The translations under genes were made by a program, and so were the position numbers. From Microglena sp. YARC (lineage: Eukaryota > Chlorophyta > Chlorophyceae > Chlamydomonadales > Chlamydomonadaceae), in the NCBI GenBank assembly GCA_022414725.1, contig CM039467.1, forward strand, positions 16,629,966 to 16,693,965: a DNA stretch of 64,000 nt. Reading direction: 5' to 3'. Of the stretch, positions 43,936 to 56,500 are shown piece by piece. The notes under the pieces were generated by a model. It worked only from the letters and a program-made list of their open reading frames with translations. It was not told the DNA's origin and searched no databases. Position 1 is the stretch's first letter, and each line of letters begins with the position of its first letter.

Positions 43936-44580
43936 GCATCTCAGGCAGCAGAGCTAGGGGTCCTCCTGCAGTACCCTAGTTCAGTTACATTGCAAGTGTA
44001 GATTTTGTCACACGAATCATAGCATATGTTTTGAATGCACTTACATCTGAATAACAAGTAGATTCTGAATTACCCTTGCTCGGTACGTGTGCCAGGAGAA
44101 ACACTTCCCCAGGTTTGAATCCCCTCCCTCTCCTACAGACTGCCCCTGTCAACCTCTCGCCTCGTAATAAGGCGTACTACCGGTATTGTTTTTTTATTTA
44201 CCCCCTTCCTCCGTAAAAACTAGCAGTACAGGCAGATCGCAGACGCAGATTTGTAACGCTAAAACAACCAATAAACTCACTAAAGTATTTTCTGGTTCAA
44301 AAAGAGAAAACAATCATGTCATAGGAGAGACATCGTAATAAGACGTACTGTTTATTTATTTTATTTATCCCCTCCCTCAGCCTCCCTCCGTAAAAACTAT
44401 CGGTACAGGCTAGTCGCAGACGCGGATGTCGGAGTGCCCCGGAACAACCCTGCTGGGGCTCTGCAACCAAATTCAAGTTCAAGAAGACAAGAGCTTTGCT
44501 TTGGTGGTTGCCCCCAGTGAAAGCAAGCGGATTGGCCCCCTCAACCCCACGCCTCGTAATAAGGCGTACTATTGATTCAT
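43936..44580. repeat. Repeat E and D fragments
   Basis: GTTGCATCTCAGGCAGCAGAGC lies near 43932. CGCAGACGCAGATTTG lies near 44238. Repeat-D ends (ACGCCTCGTAATAAGGCGTACT) lie at 44155, 44330 and 44505-44575. No gene other than the end of the MoCF gene, at 44581. Confidence 0.6.
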
Positions 44581-47500
44581 CTAGAGCTTGGCTTCAACCA
44601 TCTCAAAAGTGCCGGTGATCCCCTCTTGTATTGCCTTAATGGCCTCATGTACTGCAATGGGATCTCGCGAAGTCACTTGGAGCTTTACCTTGAACCTCGA
44701 GTCCAGCTCGTCCACATTGGGGTAGGAGCCAATGTTGACCTGATAGGTGGCGGGGGTTTAAATGGGTGGTGGGGGCTGATATAGGTCGTGGGGGTTGAGA
44801 TGGGTGGTGAGGGCTGGCTTAGCTTCGCTTGGCGTGGAAAGGCATTGGTTGGGTGATGTATAAATCAATATAATTGTCCACATTGGGGTAGTAGCCAATG
44901 TTGACCTGATAGGTGGCGGGGGTTTAAATGGGTGGTGAAGGTTGAGATGGGTGGTGGGGGTTGAGATGGGTGGTGGGGGTTGAGATGGGTGGTAAGGGTT
45001 GAGATGGGTGGTGGGGGTTGAGATGGGTGGTAAGAGTTCAGATTGGTGGTGAGGCTTGGGGCTGGTTTGGCTTGGCTTGGACAGGCATAGGTCAGATGAT
45101 GTATAAATCAATATTCTCGTCCACAATGGAGTAGGACCCTATGTTGGCCTGATAGGTGGCGGGGGGTGGGGCTGGCTTGGCTTGGCTTGGACAGGCATAG
45201 GTCAGCTGATGTATAAATCAATATTCCCGTCCACATTGGGGTAGGACCCTATGTTGGCCTGATAGGTGGCGGGGGGATGGGGCTGGCTTGGCTTGGCTTG
45301 GCTTGGAAAGGTACAGGTCGGGTGATGTATAAGACAATATTATCGCCCACATTGGGGTAGGAAACTATGTTGACCTGATAGGTGGTTGGGGCTGGCTTGG
45401 CTCGGCTTGGAAAGGCATAGGTCATGTGGTGTATAAAACAATATCCTCGTCCACATTGGGGTCGAACCCTATGTTTGGCCTGATAGGTGGGTAGGGGTGA
45501 GATGGGTGGTGGGGGTTGATATAGGTGGTGGGAGTTGAGATGGGTGGTGAGGGTTGGAGCTGGTCTGGCTTGGAAAGGCATAGGTCAGGTGATGTATAAG
45601 ACAATATTCTCATCCACATTGGGGTAATGGGGTAGCCGGGTAGGATCCTATGTTGAACAGATAGGTGGTGGGGGTTGAGGTGGGTGTTGATGGTTGGGGC
45701 TGGCCTAGATCGGGTGATGTATAAGACAATATTCTCATCCACATAAGTCCCCCCTGACTCCGTCAAGCCAAGGGCACATTTAGAGTTCAGTAGGGCACCA
45801 GGAAAAAGTTCTATGCAGCGTCGCAAGCGAGCTTTGCTAAAATATGGCGGTCAGAGTTTTTTGCAACGGAGCGACAGCCAACAGGTGGCAACGGAAGCCA
45901 TTAGTTATTAGACCGTTGGCTTGACGTGGACAGGCTTCGTCTCGGTCAGACGGTCACACAGACGGGAAATGGGTAACCTGGGGGGGCCCTTGAAGAGGGG
46001 GCTCCGCTTTAATGTAATCATCATCACACAGGGTAGGCTCCATAATATTGAAATAAATGTGAATATGCTAGTCATGGTGTGGGCCCTAGTGATAAGCAAA
46101 CGGGCTGGCCCCCTCAACCTCACGCCTCGTAATAAGGCGTACTATTATTTATTTATGCTAGCCATGAATTCACTGGGACACTAACCTTGGGGTGAGCCTT
46201 TCACGACTTTTGACGACGCCCGTTTTGGGCCCAAATCATCGCTATAAAGAACCCCAATATGATGTGCACACTAAATGGCCCCCTAAAAGCTATAAAAAGC
46301 TATGGCACTGTCCAACATGGAGGAGGCCCACACCCATATAGCTATAAAAACCCACTTTCTGAACTGAATACAAATCCCTAGGGACAATAACCTTGGGGTG
46401 AGCCTTGGCAATGTCTGCCAATTCCTTCGCCGGATCACCCTCTCCTAGGTGGGTGTACAGGACATGGAACTGAAAAAAATCCATGGGGGACACTAACCTT
46501 GGGATGAGCCTTGGCAATGTCTGTCAATGCCTTCGCCAGGTCACCCTCGCCTAGGTGGGTGTACAGGACATGGCTTACATAGGAACCTCCGGTGAATCTC
46601 TCCTGCATTCATAAGTATGACATATTCATATGTGTGTACTATTTAGGCCAGGGCGCCAGGGCGCCAGGGCGCCAGGTCACCCTCACCTAGGTGGGTGTAC
46701 AGGACATGGCCATTCACACATGGTGGCCATTTATACATATTCATATGTGTGGTATTTGGTTGGGTGGTATTTAGATTATAGGTATTTAGTAGAGGGACCA
46801 TCACATACGGGCATATCATATCATGTAGACCAGAGGCGAGCATGATATCATATGATACCATACACACAGCATTATATGATATAGTATTATAAGGGTAACT
46901 TTTAAGCCTAGTCACTAATCAAGATTGATAATACGTATGTCTGTTATGTTAATGAAATATCAGATATGATAATATATATGTCTGTATGTTAGCAGTCCGA
47001 GGGCAGCCAAATAAAGCCTTAGGGACCTTGCCCATCCTCGAAAATAATCAAGATTACGGACGCAACAACCAACAAACCAACTAACTTACCAGTTAGGCTA
47101 CAGGGACTTGCCCATTCCTCAATAATCAAAATGATTGTAGAACTGTCCAGAGGAAGTACAAACTGTAACTTCATCACAACCCAGTCTGGCACGCTTGTAC
47201 ATCCCCAAGCCAATATAATAAAACGATTCTAGACTATCCCGAGGAAAGTAACAAAACTGTACTTCATCACACCCAGTCTGCACGCTGTACACCCCCAGCC
47301 AAACAGCAAATCCTTAGAATGGGCTGGCCCCCTCAACCTCACGCCTCATAACAAGGCGTACTATTTATTTATGTATCCTTAGTGCTTTTATTTTTTTTGG
47401 AGTCCCTTCCTATAACAGTTGGGCAAGTCCCCTTAAGCTTATTTGACCTACCCCCTGGACCTGTAACATACATACATCCGTAGAATGGAGTTTTACCTGA

Positions 47501-50500
47501 TCACACTGTTTGTCCCTAATACAACTGTACAATACTATACATACATACATACACACATACATACATACATAATACATACATAACATACCTGTAACAAATC
47601 CTCAGAAAACTGCAATTATCTCAACTCACATCCTCATTACAAGGCATACTATGTTTGTTGCTTATTTGTGAACACATGCATGTCCCCACCCTTGTAGATT
47701 AACACACGCAATAAGCAACACCACCCACCAGGCCACTTACTACCACGCACCTGGAAGGGAGTTTACGCTGATGAGCAGTGGATCATCGATTTGAAAAGCT
47801 TGGAATCCTGCAAGGTTTACGGGGGTGGCTTAAGAAACAGAAATATGAATAATAGGCAACATACAGGCATCATGCAAGGGATTGTTTCCCACTATAATAT
47901 AAGCGATCGCTAGTTTTGACCCCGTTTTAAGCGAAATTATCGCTATTCTAAAAGTCTAAATATGTTTTTTTTGGGCCTTTAATGCCACCAAAAAAGCTAC
48001 CAAAAAGCATAAAACCTAAAAACAAAACACTAAAAACGCTGTCCCTGGAGAGGCTCAAAACCAAAAGCTAGAAAAAACCACTTTCCAGAATTTTGACAGA
48101 AAAATCAACATTACACAAACATATATACACGCATACACACACAGAGTAAAAAATTCACCCTGTTCCCCCCCTTTAAACAACACGCCAGGTAAGATGTACA
48201 CGCCCTTGCAAGGTACCAGGTTGAAGATAAACCTAAGCCCCCCCCCCCCCCACCCACCCCCCCCCCACCACTCCCAGCACAACCACACAACTCACCGAGG
48301 TCTGACATTCACCCCCAAGACCAGCCGAGGACAACCCTTAAACCACCAGAAATGTAGACCCTTTCAGGTACCAGGGATAAGAAAACATAGCCCCCATTAC
48401 CCCCTCCCCCCACCCCCGAACCCCCACCGCAACCGACAACTCAACCCAGGTTGCCGTTCACCTCCAGACACCCATTCACTCACGCTAGCCCCCTCCTTGA
48501 CTCACCCAGTTAGGATGTAACACCCCTTGCAGGTTGAACCAGAGGTACCTAAGTAACAGGGGTGAAGAGAACCAGCCCCTCTCCATTACCCCCCCCCCCC
48601 CCCCCCTCACACACACACAACTCACCTAGGTCCACATCACTCCCAGGCCACCCAACGACATCCATTCACTCAGCCAGCCGCACAGTCCCCCCCTTGAACT
48701 CACCCAGGTAGAATGTACACCCCTTGCAAGGTTGACCAGAGGCACCAGTCCCCACCTGACTCACCCAGTCCGCACCCCTTGATCACCCAGGTAGAAAGTA
48801 CACCCCTGCAGGTTGACCAGCAGGCACCCAGGTCCCCCTTGACTGCACCAGCCCCCCCTTGACTCACCAGGCTAGATATGTACACCTTGCAGGTTGACCA
48901 AAGCACCCAGGTCCCCCTTGACTCACCCAGCCCCCTTGGATTCAACCAGTTAGAATGTTCACACCCTTGCAGGTTGACAGAGGACCCAGGTCGCCCCCTT
49001 TGAGCTCACGTCCCCTTGACTTCACCAGGTAGAATGTACACCCCCTTGCAGGTTGACCAGAGGCACCCAGTCCCCCCTTGACTCACCCAGCCCGCCCCTT
49101 GACTCACTCAGGTAGAATGTACACCCTTTGCAGGTTGACCAGAGCACCAGGTCCCCCCTTTGACTCACCCACCCCCCTTGATCACCCAGGTAGAATGTAC
49201 AGTCCCTTGCAGGTTGACGCAGAGGCACCCAGGTCCCCCTTGACTCGCCCAGCCCCCCTTGACTCACGCCGGTAGATGTGATACCTTCAGGTTTGGACCA
49301 GAGCACCCAGGTCCCCCCTTGACTCACCCAGCCCCCCCTGACGTCACCAGGTAGAATGTAACCCCTTGCAGTTGACCAGAGGGCACCCAGGTCTCCCCCT
49401 TGTCACCCAGCCCCCTTGACTCACTAGCCAGGTAGAATGTACACCCCTTGCAGGTTGACCAGAGGCACCCAGGTCCCCCTTGACTCACCCAGCCCCCTTG
49501 ACTCACCCAGGTAGAATGTACACCCTTGCAGGTTGACGGCAGAGGCACCCAGGTCCCCCTTGACTCGCCCAGAGCCCCACCTTGACTCACCCAGGTCGAA
49601 TGTACAGCCCTTGCAGGTTGACCAAGAGGCACCCCGGTCCCCCTTTGACTCACACCAGGCCCCCCCTTGACCACCCACGGTCCCGAATGTACAACCCCTT
49701 TGCAAGTGTTGACCAGAGGCACCCAGGTCCCCCTTGACTCACCAGCCTCCCCCCTTGAACTCATCCCAGGTAGAATGACACCCCTTGCAGGTTGACCGGC
49801 GAGGCCCCCAGGTCCCCTTGAACTCACCCAGCACCCCCCTTGACTCACCCAGGTAGAATGTACACCCCTTGCAGGTTGCACCAGAGGCCCCACCCAGGTC
49901 CCCTTGACTTCGCCCAGCCCCCTTCACTCACCCCAGGTAGATACTGTACACCCCTTGCAGTTGACAGAGGCACCCAGTCCCCCCTTGACTCACCCAGCCC
50001 CCCCCTTTGACTAACCAGGTAGAATGTAACCCCTTGCAGGTTGACCAGAGCCACCCCAGGTCCCCTTGACTCACCCAGCCCCCCTTGACTCACCCAGGGT
50101 AGATGTACACCCCTTGCAGGTTGACCAGAGGCACCGACCAGGTCCCCCTTGACTCACCAGCCCCCCCGGTTGACTCAACCAGGTAGAATGTTTCACCCTT
50201 GCAGGTTGACAGAGGCACCCAGGTCCCCCCTTGAACTCACCCAAGTCCCCCCCTTGACTCACCCAGAGTATGAATGTACACGCCCTTGCAGGTTGGACCA
50301 GAGCACCCAGGTCCCCCTTGACTCACTTACCCCCCCCTTGACTCACCGCAGGTAGAATGTACACACCCCCTTGCAGGTTGCCCAGAGGCACCAGGTCCCC
50401 CCTTGACTCACCAGCACCCCCTTGCAGACTCACCCAGGTTAAATGTAACACCCCCTTGCAGGTNNNNNNNNNNNNNNNNNNNNNNNNNNNNNNNNNNNNN

Positions 50501-53500
50501 NNNNNNNNNNNNNNNNNNNNNNNNNNNNNNNNNNNNNNNNNNNNNNNNNNNNNNNNNNNNNNNNNNNNNNNNNNNNNNNNNNNNNNNNNNNNNNNNNNNN
50601 NNNNNNNNNNNNNNNNNNNNNNNNNNNNNNNNNNNNNNNNNNNNNNNNNNNNNNNNNNNNNNNNNNNNNNNNNNNNNNNNNNNNNNNNNNNNNNNNNNNN
50701 NNNNNNNNNNNNNNNNNNNNNNNNNNNNNNNNNNNNNNNNNNNNNNNNNNNNNNNNNNNNNNNNNNNNNNNNNNNNNNNNNNNNNNNNNNNNNNNNNNNN
50801 NNNNNNNNNNNNNNNNNNNNNNNNNNNNNNNNNNNNNNNNNNNNNNNNNNNNNNNNNNNNNNNNNNNNNNNNNNNNNNNNNNNNNNNNNNNNNNNNNNNN
50901 NNNNNNNNNNNNNNNNNNNNNNNNNNNNNNNNNNNNNNNNNNNNNNNNNNNNNNNNNNNNNNNNNNNNNNNNNNNNNNNNNNNNNNNNNNNNNNNNNNNN
51001 NNNNNNNNNNNNNNNNNNNNNNNNNNNNNNNNNNNNNNNNNNNNNNNNNNNNNNNNNNNNNNNNNNNNNNNNNNNNNNNNNNNNNNNNNNNNNNNNNNNN
51101 NNNNNNNNNNNNNNNNNNNNNNNNNNNNNNNNNNNNNNNNNNNNNNNNNNNNNNNNNNNNNNNNNNNNNNNNNNNNNNNNNNNNNNNNNNNNNNNNNNNN
51201 NNNNNNNNNNNNNNNNNNNNNNNNNNNNNNNNNNNNNNNNNNNNNNNNNNNNNNNNNNNNNNNNNNNNNNNNNNNNNNNNNNNNNNNNNNNNNNNNNNNN
51301 NNNNNNNNNNNNNNNNNNNNNNNNNNNNNNNNNNNNNNNNNNNNNNNNNNNNNNNNNNNNNNNNNNNNNNNNNNNNNNNNNNNNNNNNNNNNNNNNNNNN
51401 NNNNNNNNNNNNNNNNNNNNNNNNNNNNNNNNNNNNNNNNNNNNNNNNNNNNNNNNNNNNNNNCCCCGTAGACTTAACCAGGTGTGTGTTGTTAGAGAGA
51501 GAGAAAGAGAGGGAGAAATTTCACGCAACGTCATGATATGGGGCTTAGTATGAGTGAATGGCCTTTTGTAGCATGTGAGTGTATGCGCATGAGACTGTGT
51601 GACTGTGTTTCTGTATGTGACTGTGTGTGCCTTGTTTTAGTGTTTGTGTGAGAGTGACTGTGTTTGTGTGTGTTTGTGAGCCTGTGTGCTTATGTGTGTG
51701 TTTGTTTTGTGTCTTTGTGTATTTTTGTACGTTTAACTGTGTGTGTTTGCATGGACTGCGTCAGTGTTCTTTTGTGTGTGACTCTTGCTGTGTGAGTGTG
51801 ATTGTGTTGTATTGTGTTGTGATGTGGTATTTGTTGATGTGTCTGTATTGCGAGGGTTGTTGAGGTGGGTGTGTACTGTGTGTCACCAGAATCTAATCCG
51901 TATGACAACAGATCCTTCACCATGAATATTAAAAAACAAACTCATTTGCATCACACCTGCCAAAATCCATTTCCAATGACCCACCACCACACCATCACGA
52001 CAATCACCACCACACAAGTTATCGTACATGCCAAATCTATTGCAACGACGCACCACTGCTCACCAACGAATGACGACCGCAGACCACCACACCGTTATAA
52101 TTTCATACCTGCGGCCTGAATTCTCGTCACCGTAATGACGCCCCCCCCCCCCCGCCCCCCCCCCCCCCCCCCCACCACACACACACCAACCACCCCGTCA
52201 CCACGTGCTACCACCACACCCGTGTTATCGCACCTGCCCAAATCTCAACACAAATGACCACCCCCACCCCCACCACATGCGACCAGCTCACCACACACCG
52301 TTAATCGTACCTGCCTAAATTCTCATACTTCCCAAAGACCCCGCGCGCCCCCCCTCATCCGCGCGCGGCACTCACGCGCCATCCACGTTGTCACCCATGA
52401 CCAACCCCACAATAATTCATCACCACAAGCGACCCCATGCACCAACCACCACCACCACCCCACCATCACACCCGTTTATCCGTACCTGCAAAACTCTCAT
52501 TCCATGACCCACCCCCACCAATCACCACAAGCACCCCAGTACCCACCACCACCACCACAATGACCATGCACACCCGTTTATCGCAACATGCCAAAATCTC
52601 ATCACCAATAACCACCCCACCCCACCATCACCACAGCACCCCATTGTGCCATCACCTACCACCACCACGTGCGCCGAGCTATCACCACAACCCGTTTATC
52701 GCCCTGCCCCCAAAATCTCATCACCAAAAACCACGCCCCACATCACCACGAAGGACCCCATGTACCATTCCACCACCACCACCACCAGTGGCCCGAGCTA
52801 TGACACACCTGTTTATCGGCACTGCCAAAATTCTCATCTCAATGACCACCCCACCACCACCACCACCACCACACCCAGTTATCATACCTGCCAGACTCAT
52901 CCACCAATGACCACCCCCACCACCCACAACAAGCACAAGCACCCCATGTACCACCACCACCAACACCAGCTATCGTAACTGCCTGAGTCTCATCGACCAA
53001 CGACACCCCCACCCCCACCATCACCACCCATGTACCACCAACCACACATTTTTTTATAGTACCTGCCAGAATCTCATCACCAATGACCACCCCCACCATC
53101 ACCACGAGCACCCCATGTGCCACCACCACCACCACCACGACAATCACACCCGTTTAATCGTACCTGCCAAAATCTCATCACCAATGACCATGATAGCTGC
53201 CCTGGGGAAGGTATCAGGGATCCGCAGCGCACTCACATGATTTGCCGGCGGGTGAGGCTCTGGGTTTAGGAGGCACGTTTGAGGTAGATTAGTTTTGTGT
53301 TAATGGTTGTTTGTTGAGGTTGTTTGTTGTTGGTTGATGATTCGGTTTTGGTGTTGTATGTGTCATGTGTGTATGTAGTAGGTATCTGGGCGATGCCACA
53401 GACGCACTCACATGGGTTGTGCAGCGGGTGAGGCTCTTGGGGATACGGCAGGCAGACTCCCGGTGTGTGGAGGTTAGTTTAGTTTTGTTTATGTGTTTGT

Positions 53501-56500
53501 TTGAGTTGTTATGTCTGTTTGGCGTTGATGATTTGGTTTTGGTTGGGTGTGTGTGTCATGTAGGTCAGGTCTCTGGGGATGCCACAGACGCACTTACATG
53601 GTTGCGCGGGTGAGGCTCGGGTTTAGGAGGCACAGTTTTAAGGTTAGATTTAGGTGCTTTAATGTTGTTTGTTGAGTTGCTTGTTGTTGGGTTGATGCTT
53701 TGGTTTTAATGTGGTGTGGGTGTGTAGTGAATGGCGGGAAGGTATCGGGGGGTGCCACGCGGACGCACTCACATGGTTGGCGTGGGTTGAGGCTCTTGGG
53801 GTTAGGTGTGGTGTGTAATGTGGGGTGGTGGTGGGTGGTCACGGAGTATGGTGTGGTGGCGTTGGAGATGGTGGTAGTGGAGATAGTCGTGGTGGAACGG
53901 CGGTAGTGGAGATGCGGTAGGGATGGTGGTGGTTTAGTATGGGTGGTGGTGGAGATGGTGGTGGTGGTGGTTTGAGATGAGTCTTGGTAAGGTGATAGCG
54001 CATGTTGGTGGGATGCGCACAGATCGCACTCACATGAGTTGCGCGTTGGGGTCTGAGGTAAGGTGATTAGTGTGGTGGTGGTGGTGTGGTCATGGAATCT
54101 AGTCTTGGTAGGTGAGATATGTGTGTAGGTAGAGGGGGGTGCTTGTGGAATGGCGATGGTGGTGGTGGTACACGTGGGTGCTAGTCGATGAATTGGTGAT
54201 GGTGGGTGGTGGTAACATGGGGTGCTTGTGGTGATGTTTGTGATGGTTTGGTGCATGTGGGCCTCTGCCGTAAGGAGGTACGCTTGGAGGTTAGTTTTGT
54301 TTCGGGTCGATGATTTGGTTTGGAGGTTAGTTTTGTTTCGGGTCGATGATTTGGTTTGATTGACGTTAGTGTGCGTATGGTGGACGTGTGTGTTCGATGG
54401 TATGTGTTTGTATATGTGTGTGTGAGATAAGAGAGTGTGCTCATATACATGTAGTCATTTGTGTTTGTGTATATGTGTTTGTGTGCTATATGTGTTTGTA
54501 CATATGAGTTTGGTATGATGAGTTTTTTATATATGTGTTTGAACATATCATATATGTGTTTGCATATACATGCTCGTATATACATGTTCGTATATATGTG
54601 TTTGCATATACGTGTTCGTATGTACATGTTCGTATATATGTGTTTGCATATACGTGTTTGTATATGCATGTTCGTATATATGTGTTTGCATATACGTGTT
54701 CGTATATACATGTTCGTATATATGTGTTTGCATATACGCTGGTTTGTATATACATGTGGTATTATGGTTCTGCATATACGTGTCTTTTAGTACATGTTCG
54801 TGTATATATGTGTTTTGCATATTGTACGTGTTTTATAGTCTATGAAAACAATGTTCGTCTATATATGTGTTTGCATATACGGGTTGTGATATACATGGTT
54901 CGTAATGAGTATCGTGTTCGATATATGGTGTTTCGTATATAGCAGATATGCATCTTCATATAAACATGGTAGTACGTATTGTGTTTTGTATGTACATGTT
55001 TGTAAATGGGGAAGATTCAGGGGATTGCCACGGATGCACTCACATGGGCCCTAATCCACTCTCGCCAACACCACCCCCAATATCACGACAGACAGCTATA
55101 TATATGTATTTGGTATAACAAATTGAGTATATACATTTTAGTATGATTGTGGGCGTGTTTCTGCCCTGGGGTAGGTATCAGGGGATGCCACGGAAGCATT
55201 TACATGGCCCTAATCACTCTCATCAACACCCCCATCTATCACCACAAACACCCTCCCTCACCATAAACCCCAAACAGAAACCTCTCTGCCCATCACCCTT
55301 ACACCCACCAGAGCATCCCACTCTCTCACAACCACCCCATCTCTCTCTCACCCTGTATCACCTCAGACACCCTCCTTCACCATTCCCCTTATCACCCACC
55401 CGATACCAACCCGATATCACCATCACGCTATGTCAGCTCAGATGCCTCCCCTACCATCACCCCATCACCAGAGAGCATCCACACTCTCTGACAAATCGCC
55501 CCATGTCACTCTCCCCATCACCCCATGCCACACAGACACCCTCACTCAGTCCCAATCACCCCTTCACTCACCTGAGCATTGCACTCTCTTACGACCACCC
55601 CATCTCAATCTGACAATCACCCCATCTCACCACATGCACCCTCCTTCACCATTCCCCCCATCTCTCACCCAATATGAACCCGATATCACCATCAAGCTAT
55701 GGCATCACATAAACCTCTCTGCTCATCACCCCTTCACTCACCAGAGCATCGCACTCTCTAACAACCACCCCATCTCTCTCTCACCATCACCCCGTCTCAC
55801 CACAGACACCCTCCTTCACCATTCCCCCCATCACCCACCCGATATGGACCCAATATCACCATCACGCTATGGCATCACAGACACCTCTCTGCTAAACACC
55901 CTACACTCACCAGAGCATCACACTCTCTTACAACCACCCCATCTCACTATCACTATCACCACGCATCACCACATACACCCTCCTTCACCATCCCCCCATC
56001 TTTCACTCAATATCAACGTGATGATTTCACCATCCGCTATGTCAGCACAAATGCCTCCCCCACCATCACCCCTTTGCTTATCAGAGCATCCATCCCTCTT
56101 TTACCTGCCCCATCTCACTCTCACCAACACCCCATATCACCACAGACACCCTCCATCACCATTCCCCCTTCACCCCACCCCCCCCTTCACCAGAGCATCA
56201 CACTCTCTGACAATCCCCTTATGTCACTCTCCACATCACCACATGCACACCAGACACCTCGCTCACTCCCCATCACCCCTCCACTCAATAGAGCATCACA
56301 CTCTCTTACAACCACCCCATCTCAATCTCACCGCCACCCTGTCTCACCACAGACAACCTCCTTCACCATTCCCCCCATCTCTCACCCAACATCAACTGGA
56401 TATCACCATCACGCTATGTCAGCACAGATTCCTCCCCCCCCCACCGTCACCTCTTGTCTTATATCAGAGCATCCAACCCCCTTTTACACTCTAAATCCCC

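Noticed and set aside
50323..51553. Frames of about 400 codons across the N gap
   Set aside because: Almost entirely unknown residues; an artefact of the gap.
54461..54942. Overlapping ~90-135-codon frames on both strands
   Set aside because: Product of the ATATGTGTTTGC minisatellite (YMFVYMCLHIR-type repeats).
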